DNA from: an uncultured Bacillaceae bacterium
GTDB lineage: Bacteria > Bacillota > Bacilli > Caldalkalibacillales > Caldalkalibacillaceae
Assembly: GCA_937967685.1 (NCBI GenBank)
Contig: CALBTX010000146.1
Location: forward strand, 1-6,198
Length of the DNA stretch: 6,198 bases
Direction: 5' to 3'
Shown here: one piece after another, positions 1 to 6,094 of the stretch
Numbering within the stretch: the first letter of the stretch is position 1
Layout of the letters: each line of letters starts with the position of its first letter
Position numbers and translations under genes: made by a program
Notes under the pieces: generated by a model
Database searches by the model: none
Seen by the model: the letters and a program-made list of their open reading frames with translations, nothing else
What the model was told of the DNA's origin: nothing

Positions 1-1
1 A

Positions 2-424
2 ATTGAGCCTGAATTGCAATTTGAAGTCGTCAAACTTGTCTATTATCCTTACTATTTTTTTAGTTTTACCATGGATGTCAAACGTTTTTTACTCCCCTCC
101 AGTGAAAAAGTTGCCTGTACGATTGATTCGATTAGTGGCACTGGGTCACTCATCGAATCCCCTCCGCAATTTCAAAACATTAACGTTCCCCCAGAGGAAA
201 TCATTCCGCATCAAATTTCTATTTTGAAAGCCCGAGAATTGTCCCAATCCTTTTTATACCGGGCCATCTCCCTCAAAATGAAAATGTTGTCCATTTCCGA
301 ACTGACTGCTGAAGAGGAACAAATATTTTACCGTCCTTATTGGCTCGCTCGTGAAAAGAAAAATATGGATGTGCCCGATTTTGTCATTGATGCGGTTTCA
401 GGTAAATACCATCCTCTGTCTTAG
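2..424 (+). CDS. C-terminal part of an unrecognised protein (5' end outside window)
   Basis: The reading frame is open from the left edge (I-E-P-E-L-Q-F...) to a TAG stop, giving about 140 residues. A TTG at 14 could act as a start, but there is no ribosome binding site in front of it and the frame runs off the edge, so I treat it as the tail of a longer protein. I do not recognise the family. No signal peptide, membrane span or catalytic motif is visible. It holds two similar short blocks: YYPYYFF, followed about 20 residues later by TIDSISGTG, and near the end YRPYWLA, followed by FVIDAVSGKY. The second block ends almost at the C-terminus. This suggests a small duplicated beta-rich unit. 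The gene lies 149 bases upstream of the next start on the same strand, and nothing in it links it to the downstream operon. I am confident that it is coding because of its length, composition and internal repeat; its function is unknown. Confidence 0.7.
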   Translation: MEPELQFEVVKLVYYPYYFFSFTMDVKRFLLPSSEKVACTIDSISGTGSLIESPPQFQNINVPPEEIIPHQISILKARELSQSFLYRAISLKMKMLSISELTAEEEQIFYRPYWLAREKKNMDVPDFVIDAVSGKYHPLS

Positions 425-497
425 CTTGACCTAAATATACTTGCTTGTTAATGATTTCCTAGCATTTTTTATAGAGGGTGTGATATTTACGAGTTTA

Positions 498-506
498 TGA
501 TATATT
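498..506 (+). promoter_or_regulatory. candidate extended -10 promoter for the yhdT-panF operon
   Basis: TGATATATT reads as an extended -10 element: TG, one base, then TATATT, which matches TATAAT at 5 of 6 positions. No good -35 hexamer sits 16 to 18 bases upstream, which is tolerated by extended -10 promoters. Transcription would start near 513 and leave a leader of about 60 bases before the ATG at 574. The region is very AT-rich, so chance matches are common and other -10 choices exist, for example TATGAT at 496-501. Confidence 0.35.
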
Positions 507-540
507 CTAAATATAAACCCATATTCAAAATATAAAACCC
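502..540 (+). repeat. tandem direct repeat (19 bp + 20 bp) upstream of yhdT, possible operator
   Basis: ATATTCTAAATATAAACCC (502-520) is followed directly by ATATTCAAAATATAAAACCC (521-540). The copies differ by one T-to-A change and one extra A. They overlap the candidate -10 element and the expected transcription start, 34 bases before the operon's first start codon. A period of 19 to 20 bp is close to two helical turns, so two bound protein subunits would lie on the same face of the DNA. I infer a regulator binding site; no specific regulator family can be named from it. Confidence 0.55.
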
Positions 541-560
541 GTTTTTTAATTATTAGGTTT

Positions 561-568
561 GGGAGGGG
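561..568 (+). promoter_or_regulatory. ribosome binding site deciding the yhdT start
   Basis: GGGAGGGG contains a GGAGG core at 562-566, seven bases before the ATG at 574. This rules out the in-frame TTG at 559, which lies upstream of the site, and makes the GTG at 568 too close. Confidence 0.8.
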
Positions 569-573
569 TGAAG

Positions 574-897
574 ATGGACGACGAACATTCCAAAACTGTT
601 TTCGACAACGAGACGTCTTCGTCAGACTTCGAGGAAGATCCCAGATATAAAATAGCCAACCGTGAGGCGCTCATTGGTGTGGGGATCGCCATAGCCAACT
701 TTTTATGGTGGTTTTTGTTCGCTTATGGCTTGGGTTCGAAGCCGGTGGAGGAGTATACATATATTCTTGGGTTCCCTGCTTGGTTTTTCTATAGTTGTGT
801 TTTGGGATTCATTGTTTTTTCCGTCGTTGTCATCTTGGCGGTCAAATTCTTTTTTACCGATGTTTCTCTTGAAGAAGAGGGGGGGAATGGCGAATGA
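574..897 (+). CDS. yhdT: YhdT/DUF997-family small membrane protein, partner of PanF
   Basis: This 107-residue protein has an acidic, hydrophilic N-terminus (residues 1-31, with EEDPRYKIANREA at 20-32), then two membrane segments at about 33-53 and 67-93, and ends with an acidic tail. The stretch around 55-75 (SKPVEEYTYILGFPAWFFYS) and the DPRYKIANREALIGVG block are typical of the YhdT (DUF997) family, whose genes are regularly found immediately before panF. The exact role is not established; a small accessory subunit of the sodium/pantothenate symporter is the usual suggestion. The start is ATG 574, set by the GGAGG at 562-566; a longer reading from TTG 559 would place the ribosome site inside the gene. 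Its stop overlaps the panF start as ATGA, implying translational coupling. A run of seven G at 879-885 sits in its last codons and also serves as the panF ribosome binding region. Confidence 0.88.
   Translation: MDDEHSKTVFDNETSSSDFEEDPRYKIANREALIGVGIAIANFLWWFLFAYGLGSKPVEEYTYILGFPAWFFYSCVLGFIVFSVVVILAVKFFFTDVSLEEEGGNGE
877..885 (+). promoter_or_regulatory. panF ribosome binding region with a G7 run
   Basis: GAGGGGGGG lies inside the last codons of the upstream gene, eight bases before the panF ATG at 894. It can pair with the anti-Shine-Dalgarno sequence, although the G7 run (879-885) is unusual in place of a normal AGGAGG. In the upstream gene's frame it reads as the heptamer G GGG GGG. Confidence 0.6.
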
Positions 898-2360
898 ATT
901 GGCCTGTTGTCGCTCCCTTGCTCATCTTTTTAGCGGCCGTATTTGCCATTGGCTTTTATGCCTCAAAGCATATCCAGAAAGCTCCCCTGTTCTTGCAAGA
1001 ATATTTCCTGGGAAGCAGGGAACTGGGTGGATTCATGCTGGCCATGACAATGGTGGCCACGTATGGCAGTGCCAGCAGTTTTATCGGGGGTCCCGGAGTG
1101 GCTTATACGATGGGATTCGGCTGGGTCCTATTGGCTATGAGCCAATTGGTGACCGGTTACTTTACATTAGCCGTATTGGGGAAAAAATTTGCCATCATGT
1201 CCCGAAAGATAAAAGCGATTACGCTTGTTGACTTTCTGAAAGAACGGTACCACAGCAAATGGGTCGTCTTGCTCTCATCCTTCAGCATTATTATTTTTAT
1301 GTTCGCCGTCATGGCGGCGCAATGGGTTGGCGGGGGCAGGCTGATTCAGTCGGTGACAGGGGTGTCATATACTTCCGCATTATTTATTTTTGCCATGGCT
1401 GTGCTCGTATATGTGGCGATCGGCGGGTTCAGAGCAGTGGTGATTACCGATACTTTACAGGGGATCGTCATGGTTTTTGGCACCTTATTCGTTTTGGCTG
1501 GCGTCATTATTGCCGGAGGAGGGGTTTCCAACATCGTTGGGGAACTTGTGGCTGAGAATCCCAATTTGGTCACCCCTTACGGTCATGACCTATCCCTTTC
1601 AGCTCTATACGTCTCTTCCTTTTGGATTCTCGTAGGCGTCGGGGTCGTTGGTTTGCCTCAAGTTGCCGTTCGGGCTATGGCGTACAAAAATTCAAAAGCG
1701 ATGCACAGAGCCATGATCGTCGGCACGATTGTCGTCGGCTTTATCATGCTCGGCATGCATGTCACCGGTGTGTTTGCCCGCCCCGTCATGCCCGGCATTG
1801 AAGTAGGTGATACGGTCATGCCGCTCATTACTATGGAAGTGTTACCTGCTTGGCTGGCCGGCATTGTATTGGCTGCTCCGATGGCAGCCATCATGTCCAC
1901 TGTCGATTCTCTGTTGCTCTTGGTCAGTTCAACGATCATTAAGGATGTTTATATCAACTACGTGAAACCTGACGCCAAAGAACGTGTCGTCAAGCGCTTA
2001 AGTATAACGATCACTGCTGTTCTCGGACTCGTCGTTTTTCTGATGGCCATCAGTCCGCCCGATTTTTTGATTTGGCTTAATCTGTACGCTTTCGGCGGAT
2101 TGCAAGCCGCTTTTATCTGGCCCATTATCATGGGATTGTATTGGAAAAAAGGGAATGCCTACGGTGCCCTGACATCAATCATCGTCGGGGTGTCCAGTTA
2201 CATTATTTTTGATGTGCTCTGGACAAACCCTTTGGGGATGCACGGCGTGGTTTTGCCCGTCATTTTAGCTTTCATAGGATATGTTGTCGCCACATATCTG
2301 ACACATAACGATCATTCGAGCCAACATCGGGAAACAATCATCAAATTTTGGAGTGCCTGA
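894..2360 (+). CDS. panF: PanF-type sodium/pantothenate symporter (SSS family)
   Basis: This 488-residue polytopic membrane protein belongs to the solute:sodium symporter family (LeuT-like fold) and is close in length to E. coli PanF (about 483). It would import pantothenate with Na+ across the cytoplasmic membrane. The SSS signature GGFRAVVITDTLQG is at residues 177-190. The conserved AAIMSTVDSLLLL segment is at 331-343, where S/T residues form part of the Na+ site in this family. EYFLGSRELGG (36-46) and YGSASSFIGGPG (57-68) are the usual N-terminal motifs. About 12 to 13 hydrophobic spans are visible through to residue 470, then a short hydrophilic tail. The ATG overlaps the stop of the small membrane gene, supporting a two-component unit. 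Pantothenate specificity rests on overall similarity and the YhdT partner; related SSS members carry other solutes. Its place upstream of a hydrolase and two dehydrogenases suggests catabolic uptake rather than, or in addition to, vitamin scavenging. Confidence 0.9.
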   Translation: MNWPVVAPLLIFLAAVFAIGFYASKHIQKAPLFLQEYFLGSRELGGFMLAMTMVATYGSASSFIGGPGVAYTMGFGWVLLAMSQLVTGYFTLAVLGKKFAIMSRKIKAITLVDFLKERYHSKWVVLLSSFSIIIFMFAVMAAQWVGGGRLIQSVTGVSYTSALFIFAMAVLVYVAIGGFRAVVITDTLQGIVMVFGTLFVLAGVIIAGGGVSNIVGELVAENPNLVTPYGHDLSLSALYVSSFWILVGVGVVGLPQVAVRAMAYKNSKAMHRAMIVGTIVVGFIMLGMHVTGVFARPVMPGIEVGDTVMPLITMEVLPAWLAGIVLAAPMAAIMSTVDSLLLLVSSTIIKDVYINYVKPDAKERVVKRLSITITAVLGLVVFLMAISPPDFLIWLNLYAFGGLQAAFIWPIIMGLYWKKGNAYGALTSIIVGVSSYIIFDVLWTNPLGMHGVVLPVILAFIGYVVATYLTHNDHSSQHRETIIKFWSA

Positions 2361-2378
2361 ACGTCTAACGCTCAGGCA
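2354..2378 (+). terminator. hairpin at the panF stop codon, possible attenuator or mRNA stabiliser
   Basis: TGCCTGA (2354-2360) pairs with TCAGGCA (2372-2378). Inside, CGT pairs with ACG across one A/C mismatch, leaving a CTA loop. The left arm contains the panF stop codon. What follows is GAATAGAGTTTCTT, not a clean U-run, so complete termination is unlikely. It may partly reduce transcription into the hydrolase gene or protect the upstream message from 3' decay. Confidence 0.5.
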
Positions 2379-2418
2379 GAATAGAGTTTCTTAAACACAT
2401 TAATCAATATGATGCGGG

Positions 2419-2424
2419 AAGGAG
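2419..2424 (+). promoter_or_regulatory. ribosome binding site deciding the hydrolase start
   Basis: AAGGAG ends eight bases before the ATG at 2433. The earlier in-frame ATGs at 2409 and 2412 lie upstream of this site and have no ribosome site of their own. A second ATG at 2439 is slightly too far away. Confidence 0.75.
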
Positions 2425-2432
2425 TGTCCGAA

Positions 2433-3650
2433 ATGCCCATGAGTGAACAAATATTTGAGCGTGACAGAGAGGACGTCATCAGACTCACCCAACAACTCGT
2501 GCGCATTCCGAGTGTTTACCGTCCCGGTCAACCCGACGGCAATGAAGCACAGGTGGCCCGATTTATTTACGAATTTTTGCGGGAGATGGGCTTAGAGGTT
2601 CATCTGGAAGAAGTGCAGCCCGGAAGACCGAATGTGATTGGCATTCTGGATTCTGGGCAAGCGGGTAAAACCTTGCTCTTTGAAGGGCATACGGACGTTG
2701 TGACCGAAGGGGATCCGTCTGCTTGGGAGTATGATCCTTTTGAAGCTCAGATTTCAGACGGGAAAATGTTTGGCAGGGGGACGAACGATACCAAGGGAAA
2801 TCTGGCTGCAGCCATTACAGCAGTACGTTCTTTAATGAGAGACAATGAACCCTTTCGTGGAAAAATCTTGCTCTGCATTCCGTGTGATGAAGAAGGGATG
2901 ATGATTGGCATTAAACACTTCATACAACAGGGATGGGCGGAAGGAGTAGATGGAGCCATCATTTGTGAGCCGGAAGAGAACCAGATTTGCATTGCCCAAA
3001 AAGGAGCGATGCGTATCATTCTACACACGCATGGCAAGATGGCCCACGGGGCGATTCCCCTGAGCGGCATCAACCCCAACATAAAAATGGCCAGGCTCAT
3101 TTGTGAATTGGAAGCACTGGAGCGGCGTGAAAAAGCCCGTTTGGGAAAGCACCCCCGCTTAGGGTGGCCGAGTATTACCCCTACAATCATCAGAGGTCCT
3201 GCAGCGGGAGAGGCGCAGATCAATGTTGTACCGGATAAATGCATGACCACCTTAGATATTCGCACGATTCCCGGTCAAGATCATCACGAGTTAAAAAAGG
3301 ACATTCAGCGAGTATTGGACGGCTTAGCGGCCGATGATCCCGACTTTAAGGCGGAATTTGAAGTGATCGAAGATCGCCCCTGTACGCAAACGGATCCAAA
3401 TGATCCCATTGTCCAAGCTGTGGCTGACGCATACCAGACGGTAACGGGTAACCAGCCGGTTTACAACGGTGTGCCTGGAGCAACGGACGGGACGTTTTTG
3501 CACTTGGCCGGTGTCCCCATTGTCACGACGGGAGCAGGAGAACGAGACATCCCGCATCAAGTGAACGAGTTCATTGATTTGCAGGAATTGGCTGTGACGA
3601 CACAAATATATCGACAGGCGGCTCTCAATTTCTTGCGTAGCGCAGAGTGA
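2433..3650 (+). CDS. M20-family metallohydrolase (ArgE/DapE/CPG2 type); candidate pantothenate amidohydrolase
   Basis: This 405-residue cytoplasmic enzyme of the M20 family hydrolyses an amide or peptide bond with a two-metal (usually Zn) centre. The full ligand set is visible: H86 and D88 in EGHTDVV, bridging D119 in GRGTNDTKGN, catalytic E153 and ligand E154 in CDEEG, E179 in ICEPEE, and H375 in IPHQVNE. H205 in MAHGAIP belongs to the central dimerisation domain (about 190-305), which splits the catalytic domain as usual. GATDGTFLH (349-357) is the conserved C-terminal loop. Family members include acetylornithine deacetylase, succinyl-diaminopimelate desuccinylase, carboxypeptidase G2 and aminoacylases, so the substrate cannot be read from motifs. 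The gene lies 72 bases after panF and before two dehydrogenases suited to oxidising an alcohol to an acid. From this I infer hydrolysis of pantothenate to pantoate and beta-alanine; an N-acyl amino acid or other amide is the alternative. The ATG at 2433 was chosen for the AAGGAG in front of it. Confidence 0.93.
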   Translation: MPMSEQIFERDREDVIRLTQQLVRIPSVYRPGQPDGNEAQVARFIYEFLREMGLEVHLEEVQPGRPNVIGILDSGQAGKTLLFEGHTDVVTEGDPSAWEYDPFEAQISDGKMFGRGTNDTKGNLAAAITAVRSLMRDNEPFRGKILLCIPCDEEGMMIGIKHFIQQGWAEGVDGAIICEPEENQICIAQKGAMRIILHTHGKMAHGAIPLSGINPNIKMARLICELEALERREKARLGKHPRLGWPSITPTIIRGPAAGEAQINVVPDKCMTTLDIRTIPGQDHHELKKDIQRVLDGLAADDPDFKAEFEVIEDRPCTQTDPNDPIVQAVADAYQTVTGNQPVYNGVPGATDGTFLHLAGVPIVTTGAGERDIPHQVNEFIDLQELAVTTQIYRQAALNFLRSAE

Positions 3651-3780
3651 CAAGCTGTTTGAATCAACCAATACATGTTTTTATCCTTAGATTCATTATC
3701 AATTGATGATCATCTTTATTTGTCATCCGTTCAGATTTGGTCCTCGCACATTTTAAATCAGCTTAAGGAGGAGAAAAAAG
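3651..3780 (+). promoter_or_regulatory. 130-bp gap with a possible internal promoter and imperfect palindrome
   Basis: This is the longest gap inside the operon. TTGAAT (3659-3664) and TATCCT (3682-3687) are 17 bases apart and each match the consensus at 4 of 6 positions. The 20-bp imperfect palindrome TCATTATCAATTGATGATCA (3693-3712, 8 of 10 pairs) would sit at the transcription start. There is no terminator hairpin with a U-run. A strong ribosome site, AAGGAGGAG (3765-3773), serves the next gene. The promoter is weak by sequence and may be chance. Confidence 0.3.
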
Positions 3781-4533
3781 ATGCGCTTAAAAAACAAGGT
3801 AGCCATCATTACAGGAGCCGGTGGAGGCATGGGGGTGGAGTTTGTCAAGCGATTTACGGAAGAAGGGGCCAAAGTCGTTGCCCTCGATTTGAACGTGGAT
3901 TCTGTACAAGATTTGCTGGGAGATGCCAAAGAACATATGGTTTTAAAAATTGACATTACCAATGAAAGTCAAATTCGACATATGGTTGATCAAGTGCTGG
4001 ATCGATTTGGACGTATTGACATTTTGGCCAATGTAGCAGGGATACCTCAACCGGCCACACCGGTAGAGGATGTCACCAGAGAAACATGGGACAATATTTT
4101 GAACGTCAATGTCACTGCTCCGTTTTTACTGATTCAAGCGGTTGTTCCGACGATGAAAAAGCAGAACAAAGGAGCGATATTGAATATTTCTTCCATTGCG
4201 GCGATTCGGCCGCGTCCTGGTTTGAACGCGTATATTACTTCTAAGGGTGCTCTGTTGTCCTTGACCGAGGCGCTCGCTCTGGAACTTGCTCCGCATAACA
4301 TCCGGGTCAATGCCATCAATCCCGGACCGGCGGATACACAGATGCTGGGGAAATTTGCTGCTCAAGGGGCGGACGTCGAGGAAGTGAAGGACACCATCTA
4401 CCGGGACAGCGTTCCTTTAGGCAGATTGATTGAACCTTTGGACATCGCCAATGCCGCCGTATATATATGTTCTGACGAAGCGGAAATTATGACGGGTTCT
4501 ATCGTCAATGTCGATGGTGGAAGAGGGTTGTAA
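3781..4533 (+). CDS. classical short-chain dehydrogenase/reductase, NAD-type; candidate pantoate 4-dehydrogenase
   Basis: This 250-residue single-domain Rossmann enzyme has the normal length for a classical SDR. It oxidises or reduces an alcohol/carbonyl pair with a nicotinamide cofactor in the cytoplasm. The cofactor motif TGAGGGMG is at 11-18. D36 ends the second beta-strand (VVALDLN), which usually favours NAD over NADP. NVAG (84-87) stands in place of the usual NNAG. The catalytic set is N110, S138, Y151 and K155 (YITSK), and PGP follows at 181-183. The C-terminus ends NVDGGRGL, as in many members. The ATG has a near-perfect ribosome site, AAGGAGGAG, seven bases upstream. It follows the M20 hydrolase and precedes an aldehyde dehydrogenase by 26 bases. 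An alcohol dehydrogenase feeding an aldehyde dehydrogenase is a natural pair, so I infer that it oxidises the 4-hydroxyl of pantoate. FabG-like annotation would be expected by homology, but a fatty acid role is not supported by context. Confidence 0.93.
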   Translation: MRLKNKVAIITGAGGGMGVEFVKRFTEEGAKVVALDLNVDSVQDLLGDAKEHMVLKIDITNESQIRHMVDQVLDRFGRIDILANVAGIPQPATPVEDVTRETWDNILNVNVTAPFLLIQAVVPTMKKQNKGAILNISSIAAIRPRPGLNAYITSKGALLSLTEALALELAPHNIRVNAINPGPADTQMLGKFAAQGADVEEVKDTIYRDSVPLGRLIEPLDIANAAVYICSDEAEIMTGSIVNVDGGRGL

Positions 4534-4545
4534 TCATCATGGATA

Positions 4546-4554
4546 GAGGAGGGG
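4546..4554 (+). promoter_or_regulatory. ribosome binding site pointing to a TTG start for the aldehyde dehydrogenase
   Basis: GAGGAGGGG holds a GGAGG core at 4548-4552, seven bases before the TTG at 4560. The in-frame ATG at 4539 lies upstream of this strong site, which would then be wasted inside the gene. Confidence 0.7.
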
Positions 4555-4559
4555 TCCGA

Positions 4560-6011
4560 TTGAATAATAAAAAATTGAAAATGTATATTGGCGGAGAATG
4601 GCGGGACAGTGTCAGCCGAGAGAACTTCCCGACCATTAATCCTGCAAGTCGTGAAACGCTGGCGTTAGTCCCTGCGGGAAATGCACAAGATATAGACCTT
4701 GCCGTGCAGGCCGCGAGGCAAACATTTGAATCGGAAGCATGGCAAACGTTTGATCCAGCCGAAAGGGGGCGGCTGCTTTATCTTGTTGCCCAGCGCATGC
4801 GAGAAAACAAAGAGAAATTGGCTGAATTGGAATCATTGGATACCGGCAAACCGATTTCCCAAGCTCATGCCGATGTGGAAGCTGGCGCCAAATATTTCGA
4901 ATATTATGCGGGTGTGGCCGATAAGATTCTTGGGGAAACCATTCCGGTACAACATCATATTTTGGATTATACGGTGCGTGAACCGGTTGGTGTCACGGCT
5001 CATATTGTCCCCTGGAATTATCCGCTGCAAATTACCTCCAGAGGAACAGCGGCGGCGATTGCCACAGGAAATACGGTGGTCATCAAACCTGCCGAAGATA
5101 CCCCTTTGACGGCATTGGAGCTGGCCTCCATCATGGAAGAAGTCGGTTTTCCGGCAGGTGTCTACAATGTCGTCACCGGATTTGGGCTTGAGGCAGGAGC
5201 CGCTTTAGCCGGTCACCCCGATGTCGATCATATTACGTTTACGGGTTCTGTCCAAACAGGGCAAGCGGTGATGACGGCTGCCGCCCAAAATATCAAACCC
5301 GTGACGATGGAGTTGGGAGGAAAATCGCCGAATATTGTTTTTGCCGATTGTGATCAAACAGAAGCTTTGGATTGGGTGGTGCGTTCCATCATCCAAAACG
5401 CTGGTCAGACATGTTCGGCGGGGGCGAGGCTCGTCATCGAATCTTCCATTCGGGAAGCGTTTGTGGAAAAAATCAAACAACGTATGGAATCTCTTACGCT
5501 TGGACCAGGGTTAAAGGATCCGGATCTGGGACCGATTATATCTGAAAAGCAATTGATGAGAATCGAACAGTTTATGGAAATGGCCCGGAATGAAGGGGTG
5601 CGATTTGTCACTGGCGGCGAGAGGGCACGGGTTGAGGGAGCTCCCGAAGGATTCTTTTTTAAACCGACCATTCTGGATGACGTTCGCCTGGAAAGCCGCT
5701 TGGCTCAAGAAGAAATTTTCGGACCGGTTCTCACTGTTTTTCCGTTTGAAAGCGAGGAAGAAGCTTTACAAATTGCGAATGGAACGGAATATGGCCTTGT
5801 CACCGGTATTTGGACTCATAACATTAAACGGGCCCATCGGTTAGCTCAAAAAGTGCGTTCCGGTCAAGTCTTTATTAACAACTATGGAGCAGGGGGCGGG
5901 GTCCCCATGCCATTTGGCGGTTATAAGAAAAGCGGATTTGGCCGAGAAAAAGGTCTGGAGGCATTGCGTAATTATACTCAATTGAAAAATGTCGCCGTGA
6001 AAATGAATTGA
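4560..6011 (+). CDS. NAD(P)-dependent aldehyde dehydrogenase; candidate 4-dehydropantoate dehydrogenase
   Basis: From the TTG start this is a 483-residue enzyme, a usual length for the ALDH superfamily; starting at ATG 4539 would add seven residues. It oxidises an aldehyde to a carboxylate in the cytoplasm. All key residues are present: N153 in PWNYP, K176 and E179 in IKPAE, GS at 229-230 in FTGSVQTG, the general base E251 in MELGGKSP, the nucleophile C285 in GQTCSAG, and E385 in EEIFGPV. The C-terminal PFGGYKKSGFGREKG (451-465) is typical of the betaine-aldehyde/ALDH2-like group. E179 after the KPA motif is common in NAD-using members. General annotation would be betaine aldehyde dehydrogenase-like, but no choline or betaine gene is nearby. 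Placed last, after an SDR, it is well suited to oxidise that enzyme's aldehyde product, inferred here as 4-dehydropantoate to 3,3-dimethylmalate. The substrate remains unproven. Confidence 0.93.
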   Translation: MNNKKLKMYIGGEWRDSVSRENFPTINPASRETLALVPAGNAQDIDLAVQAARQTFESEAWQTFDPAERGRLLYLVAQRMRENKEKLAELESLDTGKPISQAHADVEAGAKYFEYYAGVADKILGETIPVQHHILDYTVREPVGVTAHIVPWNYPLQITSRGTAAAIATGNTVVIKPAEDTPLTALELASIMEEVGFPAGVYNVVTGFGLEAGAALAGHPDVDHITFTGSVQTGQAVMTAAAQNIKPVTMELGGKSPNIVFADCDQTEALDWVVRSIIQNAGQTCSAGARLVIESSIREAFVEKIKQRMESLTLGPGLKDPDLGPIISEKQLMRIEQFMEMARNEGVRFVTGGERARVEGAPEGFFFKPTILDDVRLESRLAQEEIFGPVLTVFPFESEEEALQIANGTEYGLVTGIWTHNIKRAHRLAQKVRSGQVFINNYGAGGGVPMPFGGYKKSGFGREKGLEALRNYTQLKNVAVKMN

Positions 6012-6051
6012 ATGAAGCGGATTGATATAAAAAGATAGATATTGACATTCG

Positions 6052-6088
6052 AAGTACTGTTCCTTTACCCAAAGGCAGTACTTTTTTT
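6052..6088 (+). terminator. rho-independent terminator of the operon
   Basis: AAGTACTG (6052-6059) pairs with CAGTACTT (6076-6083). After a two-base TT bulge, CCTTT (6062-6066) pairs with AAAGG (6071-6075) around an ACCC loop. A run of seven T (6082-6088) follows. The stem has 13 pairs and lies 40 bases after the aldehyde dehydrogenase stop, so it marks the 3' end of the operon. Confidence 0.92.
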
Positions 6089-6094
6089 CCGAAA

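Noticed and set aside
426..454. TTGACC at 426-431 as a -35 box
   Set aside because: It is a good -35 match, but 17 bases later there is only TAATGA, a poor -10, and nothing better nearby.
442..470. Possible terminator after the first gene: TGCT (442-445) pairing with AGCA (461-464) before a T-run
   Set aside because: Only four pairs support a large loop, so it is too weak to call, although the T-run (465-470) is in the right place.
502..540. CRISPR repeats
   Set aside because: There are only two adjoining copies with no spacer between them, and no cas gene is present.
725..1231. A 168-codon open frame overlapping yhdT and panF
   Set aside because: It is a shadow of two clear genes in other frames, has no ribosome site and has a composition unlike a real protein.
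2747..3265. A 172-codon open frame on the minus strand inside the hydrolase gene
   Set aside because: It lies entirely opposite a conserved enzyme gene and encodes no recognisable motif.
4539..4562. ATG at 4539 as the start of the aldehyde dehydrogenase
   Set aside because: The strong GAGGAGGGG site lies downstream of it and is correctly spaced for the TTG at 4560; the extra seven residues are outside the usual ALDH N-terminus.
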